Assembly (NCBI GenBank): GCA_011523655.1 | Contig: WTGH01000070.1 | Location: 1 to 64,000, forward strand | Reading direction: 5' to 3' | Length of the DNA stretch: 64,000 nt | DNA from: Rhodospirillaceae bacterium | GTDB taxonomy: Bacteria; Pseudomonadota; Alphaproteobacteria; Bin65 | Part shown: positions 54,256 through 62,836 of the stretch, piece by piece | How positions within the stretch are numbered: position 1 is the first letter of the stretch | How the letters are laid out: each line of letters begins with the position of its first letter | Made by a program: the position numbers and the translations under genes | Notes under the pieces: generated by a model | The model's database searches: none | What the model was told of the DNA's origin: nothing | The model's input: only the letters and a program-made list of their open reading frames with translations

Positions 54256-54654
54256 ATGAACATGGACCGGCAGGGGCACGTTTTCCCGCGCTTTACCGTG
54301 CGCCCCGAGAAAGCGCTGGCGGAGAAGCTGTTGCGCGGCCAGGGGGCGCCGGTCGATCTGGAGACGGTGCCGCCGACCTACATGATCTTCCTCCGCGGCG
54401 AGACCCGCGGCGCCAACCTGTTCGAGGCGCTCGGCATCGACCGCAGACGCGCCCTGCACGGCGGCCAGCGCTACGAATGGTACGAACCGGCCGCCTGGGA
54501 CGAGGAACTGACGGTGACGGCGACGGTCGAGAAAATCACCGAGAAGCAGGGCCGCAGCGGCAGGATATGGTTCGCCGACGTTGCGCTGGACTATGCGCGC
54601 GCCGACGGCACGCGGGTGCTGCGCGAGATCACCCGGCTGATCGAGCGGGAGTAG
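54256..54654 (+). CDS. MaoC-like hot-dog fold protein, subunit 1
   Basis: A 132-residue protein of the MaoC/FAS1-type N-terminal hot-dog group (PPTYMIFLRGETRGANLFEALGIDRRRALHGGQRYEWYEP). It has no clear catalytic Asp-His pair and probably pairs with the next gene product as a non-catalytic or substrate-binding half, as in two-chain hydratases of the HadAB type. First gene after operator 2. Confidence 0.8.
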   Translation: MNMDRQGHVFPRFTVRPEKALAEKLLRGQGAPVDLETVPPTYMIFLRGETRGANLFEALGIDRRRALHGGQRYEWYEPAAWDEELTVTATVEKITEKQGRSGRIWFADVALDYARADGTRVLREITRLIERE

Positions 54655-54658
54655 GCCG

Positions 54659-55045
54659 ATGGCATACAGCGAAGGCGACATCCTGTTGGACGCGACGGTT
54701 CCCGGCGCAAACCTGGCCCGGCTCGCCGACTTTTCCGCCGGGACCGAGGACCCGAACCCGATCCACACCGACGAGGAATTCGCGAAAGCCGCCGGTTTTC
54801 CGACCGTGCTGCAGCAGGGCCCGATGACCACCGCCCATTTCGCCCGCCTGCTCGCGGAGCGGGTCGGGCAGGATCGGCTGCGCTGGCTCGACGTCACCTT
54901 TACAGCGCCGGTCTTCCCGGAAGAGGACCTGAAGATCGAGGCCGTGGTAACGGCGGTGGACGGCGAGGCCGTCACCTGCGCGCTCACCGCATCCAAGGGC
55001 GACGGCACGGTCACGGCGAAGGCCGAGGCCGGATTCGGGGCTTGA
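54659..55045 (+). CDS. MaoC-like enoyl-CoA hydratase, subunit 2
   Basis: A 128-residue hot-dog protein with the hydratase motif FSAGTEDPNPIHTDEEF (Asp31, His36) followed by GFPTVLQQGPMTTAHFARLL. It should be the catalytic half of an (R)-specific hydratase. The ATG is 5 bases after the previous stop. Confidence 0.87.
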   Translation: MAYSEGDILLDATVPGANLARLADFSAGTEDPNPIHTDEEFAKAAGFPTVLQQGPMTTAHFARLLAERVGQDRLRWLDVTFTAPVFPEEDLKIEAVVTAVDGEAVTCALTASKGDGTVTAKAEAGFGA

Positions 55046-55090
55046 CGTGGCGCCCAGCGTCCTGAACCGGCGAAAGCGGAGAACGCTCCC

Positions 55091-55867
55091 ATGTCTGTAA
55101 CCGAGTCCGTCACCTACGGAGAGGCGGGAATTCCCAGCGTCACGCCGGAGACCTTCTGGGACCAGGACGAGGAATTCCGCGACCTGCAGCTCAACCTGAT
55201 CAAGATCCATGTGGTCAGCGAGGATTACGGCGCCGATTGTTTCGAGCCCTCGATCCTGCGCGCGCCGACCCCGGAAGCGAAGATGCGCATGGCAAAGACC
55301 GTGGCGGAGGAATACGGCCACCATCTGCGGTTCCGGGCGCTGCTCGACGAGCTCGGCCTCGACTGGCGCGAATTCAGCGCCGACAAGGACCATCTGACCA
55401 CCTTCGACACGCCGATCGACGACTGGGCCGACCAGGTCGTCTTCCTCGCGCTGGTCGACCGGGCCGCGGCGCACCAGTTCCGCCAGTTCGTCAGGTCGCC
55501 CTATGCGCCGTTCCGCAAGGCCTGCCAGGACACGCTGAATGAGGAATACGGCCATGTCGGCTTCGGCATGGACGGCGTGAAGGACATGCTGGAGACGCCG
55601 GCGGGCCGCGCCGCGGTCGAGGCCGCGGTGCCGAAATGGCTCAGGGTCGGCCTCGCCTCCTTCGGCGGCGACCGGTCGCGGACCAACGAGCGCTACCGCT
55701 ACTGGGGCTTCAAGACCGAGACCAACGCCGCCATGCGCGCGGCCTACTACCGCCAGACCCGCGCCTTCGTTGCCCGCGACTGGGGCATCGAACTGGCCGA
55801 AGATCCGGCGGTCTACATGGCCGCAGCCAGCGAACCGTCCCGGCCGGCGCCTGCCGCGGCGGGCTGA
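55091..55867 (+). CDS. PaaA-like di-iron oxygenase
   Basis: A 258-residue ferritin-like protein of the phenylacetate-oxygenase (PaaA/PaaC) superfamily. Two ExxH metal motifs are visible: E74-x-x-H77 (AEEYGHHLRF) and E152-x-x-H155 (NEEYGHVGFG), with E44 (VVSEDYGADC) as a further ligand candidate. No PaaB, PaaC or PaaD partner is encoded nearby. It may epoxidise or hydroxylate a CoA-bound substrate using the reductase that follows 6 bases downstream. Confidence 0.85.
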   Translation: MSVTESVTYGEAGIPSVTPETFWDQDEEFRDLQLNLIKIHVVSEDYGADCFEPSILRAPTPEAKMRMAKTVAEEYGHHLRFRALLDELGLDWREFSADKDHLTTFDTPIDDWADQVVFLALVDRAAAHQFRQFVRSPYAPFRKACQDTLNEEYGHVGFGMDGVKDMLETPAGRAAVEAAVPKWLRVGLASFGGDRSRTNERYRYWGFKTETNAAMRAAYYRQTRAFVARDWGIELAEDPAVYMAAASEPSRPAPAAAG

Positions 55868-55872
55868 GCGAT

Positions 55873-56883
55873 TTGACTGCCTTCACCGTCGCGCTGCAGG
55901 ACGGCACGGCGGTTTCCTGCGCCGCCGGCCAGAGCGTGCTGGAAGCCTGCCTCGCCGCCGGCCTGCCCATGCCCTACAATTGCCGCTCCGGCGAATGCGC
56001 CGAGTGCCGGGCGGTGCTGCTGAGCGGCAGCGTCGACGAGAGCCCCGGCGCCGACCCGGCGGTCTTCACCGAGGCCGACCGGCGCAAGGGCCGCATCCTG
56101 ACCTGCCTGTGCGCGCCGACCTCCGACATCGCGCTGGAAATCGTGCTGCGCGATGGCGCGAGCGCGCCGCGGATCGAGCATGTGGAAGCGACGGTCGGCC
56201 GGGTCGAAGGGGTCTCGGCCAGCGTCGTCCAGGTCGCGCTCGACTGCCCGCGCGAGATCGCCTACCGGGCCGGCCAGTATTTCGAATGGATCGTCCCCGG
56301 CATCGCGCCCAACCGCTATTTCTCGGCGGCGAACCCGCCGGGCGGGACCGAACTGGTGTTCGACGTCCGGCTCTATCCGGGCGGCGCAATCGGGGACCAT
56401 GTGCGGTCCGGCCTCTCGCCGGGCCATCCGCTGGAGATCGCCGGGCCCTACGGCCATTTCGGCTTCACGGCGAACGATCACCGGCCGGCGATCTGCGTTG
56501 CCGGCGGCACCGGCCTCGCCCCGATCAAGGCGATGGTCGCGGACGCCCTGGCCGGCAAATCCGGCCGCCGCATCCGCCTGCTCTACGGCGCGCGCCGGCG
56601 CGAGGACCTGTACGATACTGCGCTGCTCGACGCCTTTGCTGCCCGGTCGGCGGATTTTAGCTACGCCATCGCCCTGTCGGAAGAACCGGACGGCAGCGCG
56701 TGGGACGGGCCGCGCGGCACTGTGACCGGACTGCTGGCCGATACGGTGTATGACGGATTCGGCGCCGAGGCCTTCCTGTGCGGACCGCCGCCGATGATCG
56801 ACGCGGCCATGCCGATCCTGGAGGCAATCGGCGTCGACCCCGACGACATCCACGCCGACCGCTTCAGCCCGGCGAAGATTTGA
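55873..56883 (+). CDS. Flavin reductase with N-terminal [2Fe-2S] ferredoxin domain
   Basis: A 336-residue reductase. The ferredoxin part carries C37, C42, C45 and C78 (YNCRSGECAECRAVL, ILTCLCAP). The FAD/NAD part has NRYFSAANPPGG, AGGTGLAPIKAM and FLCGPPPMIDAAM. This order (ferredoxin first) is that of BenC and phenol-hydroxylase reductases, not PaaE. It starts with TTG at 55873; no ATG fits. It likely feeds the di-iron protein and perhaps the Rieske oxygenase. Confidence 0.88.
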   Translation: MTAFTVALQDGTAVSCAAGQSVLEACLAAGLPMPYNCRSGECAECRAVLLSGSVDESPGADPAVFTEADRRKGRILTCLCAPTSDIALEIVLRDGASAPRIEHVEATVGRVEGVSASVVQVALDCPREIAYRAGQYFEWIVPGIAPNRYFSAANPPGGTELVFDVRLYPGGAIGDHVRSGLSPGHPLEIAGPYGHFGFTANDHRPAICVAGGTGLAPIKAMVADALAGKSGRRIRLLYGARRREDLYDTALLDAFAARSADFSYAIALSEEPDGSAWDGPRGTVTGLLADTVYDGFGAEAFLCGPPPMIDAAMPILEAIGVDPDDIHADRFSPAKI

Positions 56884-57015
56884 CCGGAGCGGTCTTGGGC
56901 GATCCCTCCGGCTGACTCCGCCCCCAAGGAACTTCTCTCCGAAAAGTACCGGGTCGGACTCGACAGGCAGAGCAACGCGTTCCCCCTCCTCTTGGGATTC
57001 CTCTGCGATAGGGCG

Positions 57016-57533
57016 TGCCGGATGCCGGAAAACGGCCGGATTTTGAATGAATGTTCAATTTTTTTCTTTTTCTTTTTTTGTGCGCCCGGCTGCCCTAACC
57101 CTTTGGAATCGTTGGAAAGACGTCTTTCGGAAATGCGCAAAATCAATCTCGATAGGAAATTTTCCAGCCTCCCGGCCGAACGGGAGCGCTTCTCGACACC
57201 GGCGGCGGCACCGCCGGGCAGGATCGGGGCGCGATGGCCCGGCGGAATCGGAGGGTCGAACCGGAGGGTGGAACCGTATGGGGTCCGGCCGTCAGGCCCA
57301 ATGGCGCACAGGGCGGCACCCTGGATCGCCGATTGGCGGCGGCGGGCCGGAGAGCGGGCCGGAGGGCGGGAAAGACGGTACGGTCCCGCACGGTCCCCCG
57401 CCGGTTTCTTCGATTGCTTCTTTTTGAGGGGGGCGTCGGCCGGCTGCGGCAGGCGCACTTCGGGCGTTGACGGGGCCGATATAGGGCGCGGAACCTGCCC
57501 TGTCAAGGAATATTATCGAAAAAAAGGAAATAT
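57016..57533 (-). repeat. Promoter-bearing intergenic repeat, copy B
   Basis: The inverted counterpart of 237-760. Shared features in order on the minus strand are the AT-rich block, TTGACA-N17-TATATC, a body with many substitutions and indels, the GAAAGACGTCTTTC palindrome and the ATTCAAAATCCGGCCG end. The A-rich stretch before the end differs. The rest of the 56884-57722 gap (56884-57015 and 57534-57722) holds nothing else I can support. Confidence 0.8.
57478..57506 (-). promoter_or_regulatory. Strong housekeeping-type promoter in repeat copy B
   Basis: On the minus strand TTGACA (57501-57506), a 17-base spacer and TATATC (57478-57483), with an AT-rich block upstream. Boxes and spacing are identical to those of copy A. 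Confidence 0.6.
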
Positions 57534-57722
57534 TGTTGGAGACCGACCCGGCAGAGCCCGCCGTAGGGGGTGTGCAGGGCGGCGGCCAAATACCAAACCC
57601 TTCCGAACTGACAAAACGGACGGCGCAGGAAAAGCCTAATTCAGAGACAGCCGAATTTTGTACCCTTATTGTTCATTTCCTGTAAGCTGTGCAGGTTTCC
57701 CACCCGTGGCCGGGGGCCGCCC

Positions 57723-58223
57723 ATGGACCTGCGTACGTCCGACCCTGCCGCTGCCGCCCCGGCGGATTCCGCCGAAACCGGCGGCCGGGCCCTGCGCATG
57801 GCGCGCGGGGTCTGCCGGTTCCTCGCCGCCCGGGGCTACAGCACGCTCACCGAGTTTCCCGTCGGCAAGGGAAGGCGCGTCGACGTGATCGGCCTGAACC
57901 GGGAGCAGCGCTTCGTCATCGTCGAGATCAAGACCACGCTGGCCGATTTCCGCGGCGATGCGAAATGGCCGGACTATCTGCCCTGGTGCGACGCCTACTA
58001 TTTCGCCGTGCCGGACGGTTTCCCCGCCGACATCCTGCCGGCGGACCAGGGCCTGCTGGTCGCCGACGCCTTCGACGCCGCGGCGATCCGCGAGGCGCCG
58101 GAGCGGACGATGAACGCGACCCGCCGGCGCACCCAGATCCTGAAATTTGCGCTCGCCGCCGGGCAGCGCCTGCAACAGGCCCTCGACCCCGCACCGGCCG
58201 AGCGCTGGAACGGCCGCGCCTGA
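57723..58223 (+). CDS. mmcB: MmcB-family putative DNA repair endonuclease
   Basis: A 166-residue protein. The core RFLAARGYSTLTEFPVGKGRRVDVIGLNREQRFVIVEIKTTLADFRGDAKW has the E/D...D...ExK arrangement of a restriction-like nuclease. In Caulobacter the family is part of the SOS damage response (established for the family). The ATG at 57723 (MDLRTSD) is preferred to 57669. The stop codon lies in a tandem repeat. Confidence 0.88.
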   Translation: MDLRTSDPAAAAPADSAETGGRALRMARGVCRFLAARGYSTLTEFPVGKGRRVDVIGLNREQRFVIVEIKTTLADFRGDAKWPDYLPWCDAYYFAVPDGFPADILPADQGLLVADAFDAAAIREAPERTMNATRRRTQILKFALAAGQRLQQALDPAPAERWNGRA

Positions 58224-58259
58224 CCGACCCGCGCCTGACCTACCCGCGCCTGACCTACC
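58215..58259. repeat. Three tandem 15-bp repeats carrying both stop codons
   Basis: Units 58215-58229, 58230-58244 and 58245-58259 read CGCGCCTGACC(G/T)ACC. The first unit supplies the TGA of mmcB and the third the TAG of the methyltransferase-like gene on the other strand. Confidence 0.7.
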
Positions 58260-58953
58260 CGCTCCGGGCCTTGCCGCGCAGGGGCAGGAAGCGCGGCACG
58301 GCGGCGCTGTAGCGGGCATAGTCTTCGCCGTAGATCTGCAGCAGCTTGCGCTCCTCAAAATGCGTGCCGACGACGAGATAGAGCGTGCCCCACGCCGCCG
58401 TCATCAGCGCCGCCTCGTCGAAGGCGCGGCCCCAGAACACCATCATCATCGCGCTGTAGAGCGGATGGCGGACATAGCGGTGGATGCCGTGGGTGATCAG
58501 CGGCTCCAGCCGCGCCTGCGGGACGTCGGGCGGCGGCTCCGGCAACTCGCGCGCCGCACCCGCCATCGGCCCGTAGCCGGCGCCGCGCCCCCGCCCGCGC
58601 CCGGAGTCGCGCCGGTGGACGATGACCCTGGCCTGGGTCAGGCCGCCGAAGCGGCCGAGATCGTATTGCACCAGGGCGACGAACAGCAGCACCCAGCCGG
58701 CGACCTGGACCGCCACCATCGGCGCGTGCAGCCAGAGCGGCATGTCGAATGCGACCTTGCCGGGAAAGCCGCGCCACTCGAAGAACAGGATCGCACCGAG
58801 ATGGACCGCCGCGATCAGGTTGTAGGCGATCCGGGCGAAGCCGCCGAGCGCGGCGTCGAACGCCCGGTTGGCCTTCTGCCGCGCCAGCAGGCTGTGCAGG
58901 ACGCCGAAGCTGAGCCAAGCGAGCGCATAGAGGAGATGGTCGGCAACGGTCAT
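58255..58953 (-). CDS. Isoprenylcysteine methyltransferase-like (ICMT/NnrU) membrane protein
   Basis: A 232-residue protein with about five hydrophobic segments. The C-terminal ICMT-type signature is HGIHRYVRHPLYSAMM together with GTHFEERKLLQIYGEDYARYSAAVPRFLP. A Gly/Arg-rich insert (RRDSGRGRGRGAGYGP) separates the halves. It could methylate a small hydrophobic molecule at the membrane; the substrate is unknown. Confidence 0.8.
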   Translation of the reverse strand: MTVADHLLYALAWLSFGVLHSLLARQKANRAFDAALGGFARIAYNLIAAVHLGAILFFEWRGFPGKVAFDMPLWLHAPMVAVQVAGWVLLFVALVQYDLGRFGGLTQARVIVHRRDSGRGRGRGAGYGPMAGAARELPEPPPDVPQARLEPLITHGIHRYVRHPLYSAMMMVFWGRAFDEAALMTAAWGTLYLVVGTHFEERKLLQIYGEDYARYSAAVPRFLPLRGKARSG

Positions 58954-59135
58954 GGCGGGTCAGGATACGCCACACGCCGGGCCGGAGTCATGGGATGTCA
59001 TGGCCGGAGTTGTACCCGGCTCCGGTCGAAATGACGGTTCGGGGGTGCGGCGGCGGTCCGGGGCAGGCCCAGGGGCGGTGGAGCGCAGGCGAAAGTCTGA
59101 ACCCCCCTACCGCTGCGGCGCACAGCCGGGAACGC

Positions 59136-60290
59136 TCAGCTCTTCAGCCCTTCCCAGAGGGTCTTGACCCGATCGAAGAAGTCGGTCGATTTCGGGCTGT
59201 TGCTGTCGCCGCCGGCCTCGCGGAACTGGTCGAGGATTTCGCGCTGCTTCGGGCTGAGATTGCGCGGCGTCTCGACCTCGATCTCGATATACATGTCGCC
59301 GCGCGCCCTTGAGCGAAGCTGGGACATGCCCTTGCCGCGCAGCCGGAACTGGTCGCCGCTCTGCGCGCCCTCGGGAATCGTGACCCGGGCGCGCATGCCC
59401 TCGACGGTCGGGACCTCGAGCGCGCCGCCGAGCGCCGCCGTCGTCATGGGCAGCGGCACCTGGCAGTAGATGTTGGCGCCGTCGCGGTGGAACACGTCGT
59501 GCGGCGCCACCGAGACGAAAATGTAGAGATCGCCCGGCGGGGCGCCGCGCATGCCGGGCTCGCCCTCGCCGGCGAGGCGGATCCTTGTGCCGTCGTCGAC
59601 GCCGGCCGGAATGTTAACCGAGAGGGTCTTCTCGCGCCGCACCCGCCCGGCGCCGTTGCAGGTGCGGCAGGGCTTGTCGATGACCTCGCCTTCGCCCTGG
59701 CACCGGGCGCAGGTGCGCTCCACCGTGAAGAAGCCCTGGCTGGCGCGCACCCGGCCGCGGCCGCCGCACTGGCCGCAGGTCACCCTGGCCGCGCCGCCCT
59801 CCGAGCCGCTGCCGCCGCACGATGCGCACTGGTCGGCGCTGGGCACCCGGATCGTCGTCTGCTTGCCGGTGAAGGCGTCTTCCAGGCTCACTTCCATATT
59901 GTAGCGCAGGTCCTGGCCGCGGGTCGGCTGGCGCCGGCGGCCGCCCTGGTTCATGCCGGAAATGTCGCCGAAGATGTCCTCGAAGATATCGCCGAAGCTG
60001 CCGCCGCCGAAATTGAACTCGAATCCGCCACCCCCAAAGCCACCGGGGCCCGGCCCGCCCGCCTGCTCGAACGCGGCATGGCCGAAGCGGTCGTAGGCCG
60101 CGCGCTTCTCGCCGTCTTTCAGGACTTCGTAGGCCTCGTTGACCTGCTTGAAGTTGCGCTCGGCCTCGCCGTCGCCGGGGTTGCGGTCGGGGTGGTACTG
60201 CATCGCCTTCCGGCGGAAGGCGGACTTGATCTGCGCCTCGTCGGCGTCGCGGCCGACGCCGAGCACGTCATAAAAATCCCGCTGCGCCAT
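59136..60290 (-). CDS. dnaJ: Chaperone DnaJ
   Basis: A 384-residue Hsp40 co-chaperone. J-domain with HPD ([15 protein letters not shown]), Gly/Phe-rich linker ([20 protein letters not shown]), four CxxCxGxG zinc motifs ([32 protein letters not shown]) and the C-terminal peptide-binding domain. 49 bases downstream of dnaK and very likely in its operon. Confidence 0.97.
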   Translation of the reverse strand: MAQRDFYDVLGVGRDADEAQIKSAFRRKAMQYHPDRNPGDGEAERNFKQVNEAYEVLKDGEKRAAYDRFGHAAFEQAGGPGPGGFGGGGFEFNFGGGSFGDIFEDIFGDISGMNQGGRRRQPTRGQDLRYNMEVSLEDAFTGKQTTIRVPSADQCASCGGSGSEGGAARVTCGQCGGRGRVRASQGFFTVERTCARCQGEGEVIDKPCRTCNGAGRVRREKTLSVNIPAGVDDGTRIRLAGEGEPGMRGAPPGDLYIFVSVAPHDVFHRDGANIYCQVPLPMTTAALGGALEVPTVEGMRARVTIPEGAQSGDQFRLRGKGMSQLRSRARGDMYIEIEVETPRNLSPKQREILDQFREAGGDSNSPKSTDFFDRVKTLWEGLKS

Positions 60291-60339
60291 CGCCGATCCC
60301 GCCTGTCAGGCCGAAACCGCCATCGGCCGACGCCGGCCG

Positions 60340-62295
60340 TCAGGACGCTTTCTTCTGCTCGTCGTCGTCGACTTCCTCGAAGTCGGCATCGACGACGCCC
60401 TCTTCGGCTTCGGTTCCGGCCGGGGCGTCGGTCGCTTCGGCGCCGCCGGCCGCATCACCGGCCGCACCGGCGGCGGCTTCGGCCTCGGCCTGCTGGGCGG
60501 CATACATGGCCTCGCCCAGCTTCATCGATGCCTGCATGAGCGCCTGGGTCTTTTCCTGGATCGCGCCGAGATCGTCCTCGTCCTTGACCGCCTTCAGGTC
60601 CTCGATCGCTTTTTCGATGGCCTCCCTCTCGGCGGCCTCGATCTTGTCGCCATGCTCGGCGAGCGACTTGCCGGTCTGGTGGATCATGGCATCGGCGGCG
60701 TTGCGGGCGTCGGCCAGCTCGCGGCGCTTGCGGTCCTCCTCGGCGTTGGCCTCGGCCTCCTCGACCATGCGCTCGATCTCGTCGTCACTCAGGCCGCCGG
60801 AGGCCTGGATGCGGATCTGCTGCTCCTTGCCGGTCGCCTTGTCGGTCGCCGTGACGCTGACGATGCCGTTGGCGTCGATATCGAAGGCGACCTCGATCTG
60901 GGGCACGCCGCGCGGCGCCGGCGGAATGCCGACCAGGTCGAACTGGCCGAGCAGCTTGTTGTCCGCCGACATTTCGCGTTCGCCCTGGCCGACCCGGATC
61001 GTGACCGCGCCCTGGTTGTCCTCGGCGGTCGAGAAGACCTGGCTCTTCTTGGTCGGGATCGTCGTGTTGCGGTCGATCAGCCGGGTAAACACGCCGCCCA
61101 GGGTTTCGATGCCGAGCGAGAGCGGCGTCACGTCGAGCAGCAGGACGTCCTTCACATCCTTGTTCAGCACGCCGCCCTGGATTGCCGCGCCGAGCGCCAC
61201 GACCTCGTCCGGGTTGACGCCCTTGTGCGGCTCGCGGCCGAAGATCTGCTGGACCGTCTCCTGGACCCTGGGCATGCGGGTCATGCCGCCGACCAGAATG
61301 ACTTCGTCGACCTCGCTGGCCTTGAGGCCGGCATCCTTGAGCGCCGATTTGCACGGCCCGACCGTGCGCTGGATCAGCTCCTCGACCAGGGTTTCCAGCT
61401 TGGCGCGGGTCAGTTTGACGTTGAGGTGCTTCGGCCCGCTCGCATCGGCGGTGATGAAGGGCAGGTTGATGTCCGTCTGGGTCGCGCTCGACAGTTCGAT
61501 CTTGGCCTTCTCCGCGGCCTCCTTGAGGCGCTGGAGCGCCAGCCGGTCCTCGCGCAGGTCGATGCCCTGGTCCTTTTTGAACTCGGCGGCCAGATAGTCG
61601 ATGATCTTGGCGTCGAAATCCTCGCCGCCCAGGAAGGTATCGCCGTTGGTCGATTTGACCTGGAACAGGCCGTCGCCGATCTCGAGGATGGAGACGTCGA
61701 AGGTGCCGCCGCCCAGGTCGTAGACCGCGATGGTGCCGCTCTCCTTCTTCTCCAGCCCGTAGGCCAGCGCCGCCGCCGTCGGCTCGTTGATGATACGCCG
61801 GACATCGAGGCCGGCGATCCGGCCGGCGTCCTTGGTCGCCTGGCGCTGGGAATCGTCGAAATAGGCCGGCACCGTGATGACCGCCTCGTCGACCGGCTCG
61901 CCGAGATAGGCCTCGGCGGTCTCCTTCATCTTCTGCAGGATGAAGGCGCTGATCTGGCTCGGGCTGAATTTCTCGGCGCGCGCGCCGACCCAGGCGTCGC
62001 CGCCGTCGGACTTGACGATCTTGTAGGGGACGAGGTCGATATCCTTCCTGGTCATCGGATCGTCGAAGCGCCGGCCGATCAGCCGCTTGACCGCGAAGAT
62101 CGTGCTTTCGGGGTTGGTCACCGCCTGGCGCTTGGCCGACTGGCCGACCAGCCGTTCGCCGTCCTCTGCAAACGCCACCATCGACGGCGTCGTCCGGCCG
62201 CCCTCCGAATTCTCGACCACCTTGGCATTCCCGCCGTCCATGACGGCGATGCAGGAATTGGTGGTGCCGAGATCGATACCGATAATCTTGGCCAT
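60340..62295 (-). CDS. dnaK: Chaperone DnaK (Hsp70)
   Basis: A 651-residue ATP-dependent chaperone. It begins [21 protein letters not shown], carries [17 protein letters not shown], and ends with an acidic tail ([21 protein letters not shown]). Full length and unbroken. A heat-shock promoter is seen at 62455-62483, about 150 bases upstream of the ATG; GGGGAG precedes the start. Confidence 0.98.
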   Translation of the reverse strand: MAKIIGIDLGTTNSCIAVMDGGNAKVVENSEGGRTTPSMVAFAEDGERLVGQSAKRQAVTNPESTIFAVKRLIGRRFDDPMTRKDIDLVPYKIVKSDGGDAWVGARAEKFSPSQISAFILQKMKETAEAYLGEPVDEAVITVPAYFDDSQRQATKDAGRIAGLDVRRIINEPTAAALAYGLEKKESGTIAVYDLGGGTFDVSILEIGDGLFQVKSTNGDTFLGGEDFDAKIIDYLAAEFKKDQGIDLREDRLALQRLKEAAEKAKIELSSATQTDINLPFITADASGPKHLNVKLTRAKLETLVEELIQRTVGPCKSALKDAGLKASEVDEVILVGGMTRMPRVQETVQQIFGREPHKGVNPDEVVALGAAIQGGVLNKDVKDVLLLDVTPLSLGIETLGGVFTRLIDRNTTIPTKKSQVFSTAEDNQGAVTIRVGQGEREMSADNKLLGQFDLVGIPPAPRGVPQIEVAFDIDANGIVSVTATDKATGKEQQIRIQASGGLSDDEIERMVEEAEANAEEDRKRRELADARNAADAMIHQTGKSLAEHGDKIEAAEREAIEKAIEDLKAVKDEDDLGAIQEKTQALMQASMKLGEAMYAAQQAEAEAAAGAAGDAAGGAEATDAPAGTEAEEGVVDADFEEVDDDEQKKAS

Positions 62296-62454
62296 GGTCG
62301 TCTCCCCTTACGGCAGCAGGCCCGCGCCGGCCCTCTCAGGCGCCGGTGCGAACCCCCGCTGCGACCGATTCCGGGCCGGCTGCGCCGCCCGCCGGGGCGG
62401 GTGCATCCGGCCGCAAATGACAGGATTGCGGGGCCTTCCCCGCTTCGTTCCTGC

Positions 62455-62483
62455 ATATAGGAAGCGGCCGGGCGCGCCGCAAG
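62455..62483 (-). promoter_or_regulatory. Heat-shock (sigma-32 type) promoter of dnaK
   Basis: On the minus strand CTTG (62480-62483), an 18-base spacer and CCTATAT (62455-62461). This agrees with the alphaproteobacterial RpoH pattern CTTG-N17/18-CYTATNT as I know it. Transcription would start near 62448 and leave a leader of about 150 bases. Confidence 0.65.
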
Positions 62484-62561
62484 ACGCCGCAAAAGCGGAC
62501 AAAACCGCCCGGGCAAAATCCGTCCTGACCGCCGCCCATACGCCGCTTCGCCAAGGGTTCC

Positions 62562-62836
62562 GGACCAATAAAAATGTTTGATTGATCGATTAATATCCTT
62601 TTCGATACTATTATTGGCCTTTCCGATATTTTTCGACCAGTCTGCGATACGGTTTCTGGCTTGGGCATTGTCTTTGAAATCCATGAGTATCCATTCTGGA
62701 CGTTTACCGAAGCGCACCTTCGGAGAATGCCGAACCCCGTTCCCGGGCAAGAATGGGGTTCCGGCCGCACCGGCGGTGTGCCCGCCCTCCAGCGCAATAC
62801 GAAACGCCTTTCCTGCTGTCGCGGCCGGTGCATTCT
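62562..62836. other. Partly AT-rich intergenic DNA between dnaK promoter and DUF924 gene
   Basis: AT-rich around 62565-62640 (AATAAAAATG and TTGATTGATCGATTAAT near its start). It contains CCCCGTTCCCGGGCAAGAATGGGG, whose ends can pair. No gene is supported. Confidence 0.35.

Noticed and set aside
62560-62750. Minus-strand frame with MDFKDNAQARNRIADWSKNIGKANNSIEKD upstream of dnaK
   Set aside because: It is open only across the AT-rich patch, then runs through the heat-shock promoter into GC-rich leader DNA; no ribosome site or family was recognised. It could be a gene fragment but is not supported.
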